From positions 1 to 5,633 of the forward strand of contig CAIYFE010000316.1 of the NCBI GenBank assembly GCA_903925445.1: 5,633 bases of DNA. The letters run 5' to 3'. The stretch comes from an uncultured Burkholderiales bacterium. GTDB lineage: Bacteria > Pseudomonadota > Gammaproteobacteria > Burkholderiales > Burkholderiaceae_C. A program made the position numbers and the translations under genes. Below, in pieces: positions 1-5,290 of this stretch (its first letter is position 1; every line of letters begins with the position of its first letter). The notes below the pieces were generated by a model, which saw only the letters and a program-made list of their open reading frames with translations, searched no databases and had not been told where the DNA came from.

Positions 1-104
1 ACACCGCCAAGCAATTGATCGACCGTGCTTTGCAAGCTCAACTCGCGCCCATCACAGCGCAAGACGTGTTGGCGTTGAACCAACGCGTGCACGCCTCGCT
101 TTGA
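1..104 (+). CDS. C-terminal end of an unidentified protein (5' truncated)
   Basis: The frame beginning at base 3 is open from the window edge and ends at TGA 102-104, giving 33 residues that start TAKQLIDRALQAQ and finish NQRVHASL. The composition (Ala, Leu and Gln rich, probably helical) and the Comamonadaceae-like codon use fit a real gene tail. The stop abuts the stop of the convergent slt gene with no spacer, which also supports a genuine end. The fragment holds no motif I recognise, so no function is assigned. No terminator hairpin follows, so transcription probably runs into the antisense of slt. Confidence 0.6.
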   Translation, partial: TAKQLIDRALQAQLAPITAQDVLALNQRVHASL

Positions 105-2129
105 TCACGGCAATTCCAAGTTATCCGCTGCGCTGGCATTGCGCGGGCCAATGACGCCCAAACGCGCTTTGAGCGATTGCGGCTGTCCGGTGATCAGCGC
201 CGCATAGTTGGTTGTGTTGGCGAGCACTTTTTTCACGTAATCACGGGTTTCATTGAAGGGAATGTTTTCTGCCCAAATGGCGCCCTCCAAATTGGGGCCA
301 TCGCCATCGTTGGGCGCGCGCCAGCGGCGAGCTCGACTTGGACCTGCGTTGTAAGCAGCAGCTGCCAAAGGCATCGAGCCCTCAAAGCTATCCAACACCA
401 GCTTTAAATAGCCTGTGCCAATCGCAATGTTGGTGTCGCGATGCCCCAATTGGTCGGGCGTGAAGCCTTGGATACCTATTTTTTTGGCCGTCCACTTGGC
501 GGTGGCTGGCATCACTTGCATCAACCCCGAAGCACCGACTCCCGAACGCGCGTCCATCACAAAACGGCTTTCTTGTCGGATCAGACCGTACACATACGCC
601 GGATCGAGGTTGATGTCTTTGCTGCGAGCGATGACCGCATCTTTGAACGGCATGGGGAAACGATGCTCTGCATTGAAGTCGGTTTTGGTGCGTTCGCTGG
701 TGTTGATGCAACGGTCCCACACTTGGCTCTCGCAGGCCAATTGGGCTGCGGCACTCAACTCTCGATCGGTCATGGCGCCGCTTTGGCCTTGCATGTTGAC
801 AAAGCTCACCGCGTAGTTCCATTCGCGCACGCCCTCAGGCCGCAATCCAATTGAAATGGCGTAGAGCGCGCGTTGCAAAGACACATTGCGCTTGGCGGCA
901 TCCATTTCTTCAAAGGTAGGCGCCGCAGGAGGTACGGGCAAGGAGATTTTTCGACCCAAAGCCTCCGCCGCGAGTTGCTCATAAAAGCCCTTGGCGCTGG
1001 CAATGCTCTCTAAAGCAGCATTGGCTTCTTGCTGAATTTGGGGTGTGACTTTTTTTCGCGCCAACAACGCACGCGCACGCCAATACACCCACACGGGCAT
1101 TTGACGCGCCTCCGAGCTCATGGCGTCAACCGCAGCTTCTACCACCGACCACTTGGCGGCACGCAAGGCTGCGCGGGCTTTCCAGCCCAACATGTCGTCG
1201 TTCAAGTCTTTGTCGTGCGCCACACGGTCAAAATAAACCAAGGCTTCATCGTCCAGCTGCATGGCCGATTGGCGACCAATCACGCCCCACAGCCAATGGC
1301 GTTCTTCGGTGGTCAGGTAAGGCTGCCATTTGTTTTTGAGCATTTTTGCGGCGGCATCTGGATCGGCGCTGGCCACTTTGACCAAAGCCAGCACCACCAA
1401 CTCTTGGCGCACCCGCTGGGGTGCAGCAATGCTTTTCTTCAAAAAGGGCAACGGGTTGTTGTAGACCTCTTTGACCAGGTTCACCGCATCAGGCGCCACG
1501 ATTTGCACCGCATTGCGAGCGGTCAAGGGGCGGCTTTGCTCCACCATCAAGCGCGCCTTGCGCCAAACATCCAATGCGCTGATGAGTTTGTAGTCAAACA
1601 AACGATCGGCCGCTAAGGTGCAACCGTCATCGGCTTCGCGCATGTTGAGCCAATTGCGTTTGACCTCTTCGGCTATGTAATTGCCATTGCGTGGACCTTT
1701 GGCGACCAATTCAATCGCCAAGGCATAGCAGCGCACCTCGCGGTCATCGCGCATGCGGTAATTGGCGTATTCGGCTTCGAAATTGCTCCAATCGCGCCGA
1801 TTGCCCAGCAGTTGCAACCAGTCGTTGCGCAAACGGTCCTCTTGGTAAGTGCCGGCGTAACGCGCCAAAAAAGCCCGGATTTCATCGCTGCTGGCTTCGT
1901 CCAAGCGCGATTTGAGCTCCCAATACGCCGCCCAGGGCTCCAAAATATGACCTTTGGCCTGGGGCAACAAGCTGCTCAAACGGCGGCGATCGCCCTGCTT
2001 GAAAGCCTGCGCCATGTCGGTGATGACCGCATCGGCTCGGGCGTCTGTCGCCGCATAAACGCTGGACAGGGAAAACACGCAGCAGGTGAAAACGCCTGTA
2101 AACAATGACACAATGACTCGAAACTTCAT
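105..2129 (-). CDS. slt: Soluble lytic murein transglycosylase (Slt70-like)
   Basis: This is a 674-residue periplasmic lytic transglycosylase. The family cleaves the MurNAc-beta-1,4-GlcNAc bond of peptidoglycan, leaving 1,6-anhydro-MurNAc ends, in wall turnover and remodelling. Residues 1-27 form a Sec signal peptide: basic MKFR, a hydrophobic core, then a probable cut after SVYA. Residues about 30-490 are helical and Ala/Trp/Arg rich, matching the superhelical U and L domains of Slt70. The C-terminal SLT domain runs from about 495 to 645. It shows the catalytic glutamate E520 in GLIRQESRF, the GLMQVMP motif (535-541), the AAYNAG motif (591-596) and the IPFNETRDYV segment (623-632). The length is close to E. 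coli Slt70 (about 645). The ATG at 2129 is chosen because the signal peptide follows at once. Its upstream region has only a weak AGG. It is divergent from the cyclo-ligase by 15 bp and convergent with the upstream gene at 0 bp. The family assignment is very secure; in vivo specificity is not visible. Confidence 0.96.
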   Translation of the reverse strand: MKFRVIVSLFTGVFTCCVFSLSSVYAATDARADAVITDMAQAFKQGDRRRLSSLLPQAKGHILEPWAAYWELKSRLDEASSDEIRAFLARYAGTYQEDRLRNDWLQLLGNRRDWSNFEAEYANYRMRDDREVRCYALAIELVAKGPRNGNYIAEEVKRNWLNMREADDGCTLAADRLFDYKLISALDVWRKARLMVEQSRPLTARNAVQIVAPDAVNLVKEVYNNPLPFLKKSIAAPQRVRQELVVLALVKVASADPDAAAKMLKNKWQPYLTTEERHWLWGVIGRQSAMQLDDEALVYFDRVAHDKDLNDDMLGWKARAALRAAKWSVVEAAVDAMSSEARQMPVWVYWRARALLARKKVTPQIQQEANAALESIASAKGFYEQLAAEALGRKISLPVPPAAPTFEEMDAAKRNVSLQRALYAISIGLRPEGVREWNYAVSFVNMQGQSGAMTDRELSAAAQLACESQVWDRCINTSERTKTDFNAEHRFPMPFKDAVIARSKDINLDPAYVYGLIRQESRFVMDARSGVGASGLMQVMPATAKWTAKKIGIQGFTPDQLGHRDTNIAIGTGYLKLVLDSFEGSMPLAAAAYNAGPSRARRWRAPNDGDGPNLEGAIWAENIPFNETRDYVKKVLANTTNYAALITGQPQSLKARLGVIGPRNASAADNLELP

Positions 2130-2135
2130 CGCCTG

Positions 2136-2141
2136 ATTATC
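2136..2141 (-). promoter_or_regulatory. Possible -10 element for slt
   Basis: On the minus strand these bases read GATAAT, a 5 of 6 match to TATAAT. Six bases separate it from the slt ATG, so a transcript starting at the usual distance would begin at or next to the start codon, making a nearly leaderless mRNA. I find no good -35 hexamer at 16-18 bp. It may be chance, with the true promoter further inside the cyclo-ligase gene. Confidence 0.2.
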
Positions 2142-2144
2142 TCT

Positions 2145-2720
2145 GTGGACAAGAAAGCTTTGCGCCAGCAGCTCATCGAAGAGCGTCTCAACATGCCCGA
2201 CCGGCTGGAACGGGCCGATTTATTGCAACGCGTCATGCGCATTTGGCTCGTGGGCAGACCCGACGCTGTGATCGGTGCTTACTGGCCGATCAAAGGCGAA
2301 TTCGATCCGCTGCCCGTGTTGCACCGCTGGAAAGAAGACGGCGAGTTGTGCGAACAACCGCAATTGCGTCGCATCGGGTTGCCCGTGGTCGACAAGGCTC
2401 ACAAAACCTTGACTTTTCACGCTTGGTATCCCGGCTGCCCAATGGAAGAAGACGCCTACGGCATTCCCAAACCCAAGGACACTGAAATCATTTTTCCGAC
2501 CCTGCTGTTTGTGCCTTGCGTGGGGTACGGCCCAGGCGGTTTTCGCTTGGGTTATGGCGGCGGCTTTTACGACCGCACCTTGGCGAGCTTGCAACCCAAA
2601 CCGTTCACCGTGGGTTTGGGCTTCACCCACGGTTTTTTGCCCGACTTGATGCCTGAATCGCACGACATGCCGTTGGATGCCATCCTCAACGACAACGGCG
2701 TGGTGTGGCCCATGGCTTAA
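2145..2720 (+). CDS. ygfA: 5-formyltetrahydrofolate cyclo-ligase (MTHFS family)
   Basis: This 191-residue cytosolic enzyme converts 5-formyltetrahydrofolate to 5,10-methenyltetrahydrofolate with ATP, returning folate to the one-carbon pool. The N-terminal KKALRQQLIEERLNM (3-17) matches the basic first helix of the family. GAYWPIKGEFDPLPVL (44-59) is the substrate-pocket strand region. RLGYGGGFYDRTL (134-146) is the signature glycine-rich nucleotide/phosphate loop, and MPLDAIL (175-181) is the conserved C-terminal segment. Length is normal (E. coli YgfA is 182). The start is GTG. No in-frame ATG lies between the upstream stop at 2106-2108 and residue 17, and starting at that internal Met would remove the conserved first helix. 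No Shine-Dalgarno sequence precedes the GTG. The usual FDxxG before the glycine loop reads YGPGG here; I believe this is a Burkholderiales variant, from memory. TetR follows after 10 bp, suggesting co-transcription. Confidence 0.95.
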   Translation: MDKKALRQQLIEERLNMPDRLERADLLQRVMRIWLVGRPDAVIGAYWPIKGEFDPLPVLHRWKEDGELCEQPQLRRIGLPVVDKAHKTLTFHAWYPGCPMEEDAYGIPKPKDTEIIFPTLLFVPCVGYGPGGFRLGYGGGFYDRTLASLQPKPFTVGLGFTHGFLPDLMPESHDMPLDAILNDNGVVWPMA

Positions 2721-2730
2721 CGCAGCAAAC

Positions 2731-3327
2731 ATGGCGCGTCCTAAATCAGCCACCCACGACTTCAAGCGCGATGAAATCTTAGACATCGCCGCGCAATGCT
2801 TTGCGCAAGCCAGCTACCCGGCGGCAAGCATGAACACGATTGCCACCGCGGGCGGTACCTCCAAAGCGCGGCTTTATCACTACTACGACAGCAAAGAGGC
2901 CATTTTGTTTGACCTGCTGGACCGTTACACCCAACGCTTGCTAGCCTTGATCGGCGAAACCGAAGCCGCCGCGCAACGCCGCAATTTGGACGACCGCGCG
3001 GCCTTGCACGAACTGGTGCGACGTTTTTTGCAAGAGTACGAAAGCTCCGCCACGCGCCATGTTGCCTTGTTGAGCAACATCCAATTTTTAGGCGATGCAC
3101 AACGCGAATTGATCGTCTCGCGCCAACGCGACGTGGTCGCGGCCTTCACCCGCTTTTTAAAACGCGCCTACCCACAGCGTCTGACCCAAGACAACCAAAC
3201 CGCGGTCACCATGATGTTGTTTGGCATGATCAATTGGACCTTCACTTGGTTGCGCCCCAACGGCCCTTTGAGCTACGGCGCTTTTGCCGATGAAGTCATT
3301 GCCATGCTGGAACACGGGCTGTCCTGA
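2731..3327 (+). CDS. TetR/AcrR-family transcriptional regulator
   Basis: This 198-residue protein is a probable ligand-responsive dimeric repressor. Residues about 10-60 form the TetR DNA-binding domain: KRDEILDIAAQCFAQ (helix 1), then the helix-turn-helix from SMNTIATAGGTSKARLYHYY to DSKEAIL, including the typical GxSKxxLYxYxxSKExL pattern. Residues 61-198 are an all-helical ligand and dimerisation domain ending with MLFGMINWTFTWLRPNGPLSYGAFADEVIAML (162-193), a TetR C-terminal style in which aromatic residues line a pocket. The ligand cannot be read from sequence. The start is ATG 2731. A longer reading from 2677 would overlap the cyclo-ligase by 44 bp and add a tail not seen in TetR proteins. 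No strong ribosome binding site precedes it, so coupling to the cyclo-ligase stop 10 bp upstream is plausible. The MBL-fold gene 76 bp downstream on the same strand is the likeliest target, by position only. Confidence 0.93.
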   Translation: MARPKSATHDFKRDEILDIAAQCFAQASYPAASMNTIATAGGTSKARLYHYYDSKEAILFDLLDRYTQRLLALIGETEAAAQRRNLDDRAALHELVRRFLQEYESSATRHVALLSNIQFLGDAQRELIVSRQRDVVAAFTRFLKRAYPQRLTQDNQTAVTMMLFGMINWTFTWLRPNGPLSYGAFADEVIAMLEHGLS

Positions 3328-3338
3328 ATTCACCCATC

Positions 3339-3356
3339 CGTAATCCGTTACGATTA
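3339..3356. promoter_or_regulatory. Operator-like nested inverted repeats between tetR and the MBL gene
   Basis: Two overlapping inverted repeats sit here. CGTAA-tccg-TTACG occupies 3339-3352, with perfect 5-bp arms around 4 bp. TAATC-cgttac-GATTA occupies 3341-3356, with perfect 5-bp arms around 6 bp. The size and symmetry suit a TetR-family dimer. The site lies in the only sizeable gap of the window, just upstream of two -10-like hexamers (3359-3364 and 3375-3380), where bound repressor would block RNA polymerase. Assignment to the neighbouring TetR is inference; short palindromes also occur by chance. Confidence 0.4.
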
Positions 3357-3374
3357 GGTAAAATTCCGTTTTTC

Positions 3375-3380
3375 TATAAA
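3375..3380 (+). promoter_or_regulatory. Possible -10 element for the MBL-fold gene
   Basis: TATAAA here matches TATAAT at 5 of 6 positions. A second candidate, TAAAAT at 3359-3364, also matches 5 of 6. Neither has a convincing -35 at 16-18 bp; TTACGA at 3349-3354 is weak and 20 bp away from the first. The local run 3359-3382 is clearly more A/T rich than the flanking genes, as promoters are. Start-site mapping would decide between the two or exclude both. Confidence 0.3.
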
Positions 3381-3388
3381 AACCACCT

Positions 3389-3394
3389 CAGGAG
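3389..3394 (+). promoter_or_regulatory. Ribosome binding site of the MBL-fold gene
   Basis: CAGGAG lies 9 bases before ATG 3404 and is the strongest Shine-Dalgarno match in the window. It supports 3404 as the start over the ATG at 3397, which is in another frame and closes after 19 codons. The contrast with the poor ribosome binding sites of the neighbouring genes suggests independent, efficient translation of this gene. Confidence 0.8.
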
Positions 3395-3403
3395 ACATGC
3401 CGC

Positions 3404-4396
3404 ATGTCCAACGCCCCCACCAAAGCTTTCGCCAGTCAAGCCGACTTGAGCGATAAAAAAATCACTTTCGAGCAATTGAGCGTGCACTGCTGGGCTTACA
3501 CCGCCGAGGGCGACCCCAACTCGGGCGTGATCATTGGCGACCAATACATCATGGTCAGCGACGCCACCGCTACGCCGGACATGGCGCGCGATTTGATCGC
3601 CAAAATTCGCACCGTCAGCGACAAGCCCATCAAATACGTGCTGCTCACGCACTACCACGCCGTGCGCGTGTTGGGTGCCAGCGCTTACGCTGCCGAAGGC
3701 GCTACCGAAATCTTGGCCAGCCGCGGCACGTACGAACTGATCGTGGAGCGCGGCGCGCAAGACATGCAAAGCGAGATCGAGCGTTTTCCGCGTCTGTTTC
3801 GCGGCGTTGAAGGCATTCCAGGCCTGACTTGGCCCACGCTGGTCATTGGCGATGGCCAGCCCGGTCGTCAAGGTTCACTGACCGTGGATTTGGGTGGCGT
3901 GAAGGTCGAAATTTGGCATCCCGGCGCAGGCCACACACGCGGCGACACGATTGCTTGGGTCGAAGCCGAACAAGTGCTGTTCAGCGGTGACTTGGTGGAA
4001 TACGAAGCAGGCGTCTACACCGGTGACGCTCAACTCGAAGAATGGCCCGCCACTTTGGAAGCGCTGCGCGCATTGAACGCCCAAGCCATCGTGCCCGGAC
4101 GCGGTGAAGCCATGAAAGGCCAAGCCAACGTCAACAAAGCCTTGGATTACACCAAGCGTTGGGTGGAAACCTTGTTCAAGTGCGGCAAAGAAGCGGCTGC
4201 GAAAAACCTCGACTTAAAAGCCGCCATGGCGCACACGCGCCAGAGCATGGATCCTATTTTTGGCCATGTGTTCATCTACGAACATTGCCTGCCCTTTGAT
4301 GTCAGCCGCGCCTACGACGAAGCCAAGGGCATCAAAAATCCGCGCATTTGGACGGCAGAGCGCGACAAAGAAATGTGGGCCGCGCTGCAAGGCTGA
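3404..4396 (+). CDS. Metallo-beta-lactamase-fold hydrolase with a degenerate second zinc site
   Basis: This is a 330-residue MBL-fold protein with no signal peptide, so probably cytosolic. The fold is shown by NSGVIIGDQYIMVSDAT (39-55), LTHYHAVRVLG (81-91, the HxHxDH position), GAGHTRGDTIAW (174-185), LFSGDLVEY (192-200) and IVPGRGEA (229-236). Zn1 ligands H83, H85 and H177 and the bridging D196 are present. The Asp and His that normally bind Zn2 in HxHxDH are V87 and R88, and the final His of the usual PGHG is R233. Residues about 240-330 form a helical C-terminal extension with HVFIYEHCLPFDVSRAYDEA (288-307) and PRIWTAERD (313-321). I recall similar YHAVRVLGAS proteins in other Burkholderiales, so the substitutions are probably a family trait. 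Possible activities include thioesterase, lactonase or another hydrolase, but the substrate is unknown. It follows a TetR gene and converges on the lipoprotein gene with 6 bp between stops. Confidence 0.9.
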   Translation: MSNAPTKAFASQADLSDKKITFEQLSVHCWAYTAEGDPNSGVIIGDQYIMVSDATATPDMARDLIAKIRTVSDKPIKYVLLTHYHAVRVLGASAYAAEGATEILASRGTYELIVERGAQDMQSEIERFPRLFRGVEGIPGLTWPTLVIGDGQPGRQGSLTVDLGGVKVEIWHPGAGHTRGDTIAWVEAEQVLFSGDLVEYEAGVYTGDAQLEEWPATLEALRALNAQAIVPGRGEAMKGQANVNKALDYTKRWVETLFKCGKEAAAKNLDLKAAMAHTRQSMDPIFGHVFIYEHCLPFDVSRAYDEAKGIKNPRIWTAERDKEMWAALQG

Positions 4397-4421
4397 TCGC
4401 GCCTACTTGTTGGCAATCAGC
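4392..4421. other. Stem-loop spanning both stop codons of a convergent pair
   Basis: GCTGATCGC (4392-4400) can pair with GCAATCAGC (4413-4421) around a 12-base loop. In plus-strand RNA the 9-bp stem has one C-A mismatch. In minus-strand RNA that pair becomes G-U, so the stem is continuous. The TGA of the MBL gene lies in the left arm and the TAG of the lipoprotein gene in the loop. No U run follows on either strand, so it is not a classical intrinsic terminator. It may act as a transcript-end or RNA-protecting structure, or be a by-product of coding sequence. Confidence 0.3.
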
Positions 4422-5290
4422 ACTTTCAAGTCAGCCTCGTACTTGCGCAAACGCTCTGCCAAGTGCTTGCGCTGCGCGGCAGAAGTGCTGTTGTGCAGCT
4501 GCGCAAAACCCTCGCAGTTTTTGAGGGTTGTGGCGTTCATGTGCGCCCGATAGCTCTCATCGGGCGAATCAAAGCCTTGGTCAATCCACACCCTGAGCAA
4601 GGCTTGCGCTTGCAGCGGTGTGCTGGCTTGCTTCATGAGCTCAAAGGTGCGCAAGCTCTCGGCCTGGCGACGCAAGCGCTCGGCATCTACTTTGTGCGGA
4701 TCAAACCCCGAATGCGCCATCCATTGCGTCACCCCTTTGTTTTGTGTGGCTGATAAATCGCCGTACAAATCTTCCAGCTGATCGGCGGCTTTTGCGACTC
4801 GAAATTTCAAGCGCTTGGCGTCTGGGCCTTCCAAGAAATCTTCTCGCCAGCTTTTGTTGCTTTTTTCATAGCGCTTTTGAACATTGAGAAGTTGCGCAGC
4901 GCTCAACTGCGCCACCAACTGTGCGCTGGCGGGTTCGGCATGGTGCAACAAGTTCAATGCATGTGCTTTGGCCTCATCGATCACCAAGCAAGCTTGCGAT
5001 GGCGTGATGTCGTGCGGCGCAACTTCGCGCAAGCGCTCAATCAACGCCAAATATTTGGGCAATTCGTTTTGGCGGTGCCATTGGTGAATTTCTTTCAAGG
5101 CTTGGCGGGTGAAGTCTTTTTGAGTCCCTTCAAAATCGACATAACCATCCAACCACCAATAAGTCAAATCATCGCTTTGGTTGTAAACCAGTTTGAAGGT
5201 GCTGCAAGAAGTGAGCAAGAACGCCAGGCCAAGAACCAACGCGGTCCACCCTTGACGGATAATTCTGCGATTCAAAAGGACAGATGACAT
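4403..5290 (-). CDS. DUF6279-like lipoprotein of unknown function
   Basis: This is a 295-residue predicted lipoprotein. The N-terminus has basic residues (NRRIIRQ, 7-13), a hydrophobic stretch (14-27) and a lipobox LTSC with the modified cysteine at 29. Ser at +2 argues for the outer membrane rather than inner-membrane retention. The mature part begins CSTFKLVYNQSDDLTYWWLDGYVDFEGTQKDF and has WHRQNELPKYLALIERL (71-87). This pattern of a Tyr/Trp-rich start, a YVD motif and WHRxxELPxY is what I recall for DUF6279; I could not run a profile search. The rest is helical and charged, with no catalytic motif seen. ATG 5290 is chosen because a normal-length signal follows. ATG 5314 is possible in frame and TTG 5275 would also keep the signal; none has a good ribosome binding site. 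The frame stays open to 5446, but that part lies over glmU. The start codon shares three bases of CATG with that of glmU. Confidence 0.82.
   Translation of the reverse strand: MSSVLLNRRIIRQGWTALVLGLAFLLTSCSTFKLVYNQSDDLTYWWLDGYVDFEGTQKDFTRQALKEIHQWHRQNELPKYLALIERLREVAPHDITPSQACLVIDEAKAHALNLLHHAEPASAQLVAQLSAAQLLNVQKRYEKSNKSWREDFLEGPDAKRLKFRVAKAADQLEDLYGDLSATQNKGVTQWMAHSGFDPHKVDAERLRRQAESLRTFELMKQASTPLQAQALLRVWIDQGFDSPDESYRAHMNATTLKNCEGFAQLHNSTSAAQRKHLAERLRKYEADLKVLIANK
5258..5263 (+). promoter_or_regulatory. Possible -10 element for glmU
   Basis: GATAAT matches TATAAT at 5 of 6. A transcript from it would start near 5270, leaving about 19 bases before the glmU ATG with the ribosome binding site in between, which is a sensible layout. 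No clear -35 is visible at 16-18 bp; TTGACG at 5252-5257 touches it and is too close. It lies inside the antisense of the lipoprotein signal-peptide codons. Confidence 0.25.
5274..5280 (+). promoter_or_regulatory. Ribosome binding site of glmU
   Basis: AAAAGGA lies 8 bases before ATG 5289 and fixes that start. It sits opposite codons 4-6 of the lipoprotein gene, so the two genes share sequence at their 5' ends. Confidence 0.7.

Noticed and set aside
85..94. Perfect 10-bp palindrome GCGTGCACGC
   Set aside because: It lies in coding sequence near the end of the upstream gene, has no loop or U tail and no partner copy; most likely chance in GC-rich codons.
1029..1616. 195-codon plus-strand open frame
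   Set aside because: It lies wholly antisense within slt, its product is rich in His, Gln and Phe with no recognisable domain, and slt is well supported by catalytic motifs. It is a shadow frame of GC-biased coding DNA.
2040..2129. Lipoprotein signal in the slt N-terminus (cysteines at residues 16-17)
   Set aside because: The residues before the cysteines (GVFT) do not form a lipobox, and a normal type I cleavage site SVYA follows; it is treated as a Sec signal peptide.
2130..2144. 6S RNA next to the cyclo-ligase gene
   Set aside because: In many gammaproteobacteria 6S RNA lies directly upstream of ygfA, so I looked for it. Only 15 bp separate this gene from slt and TetR follows after 10 bp, leaving no room.
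2677..2730. Upstream ATG giving an 18-residue longer TetR
   Set aside because: The extension overlaps the cyclo-ligase C-terminus in another frame and does not resemble a TetR N-terminus; ATG 2731 begins the typical MARPK-type tail.
2220..2786. 188-codon minus-strand open frame
   Set aside because: It is antisense to the cyclo-ligase, whose signature motifs are clear, and its own sequence looks non-protein-like (many His, Gln and Val, no motif).
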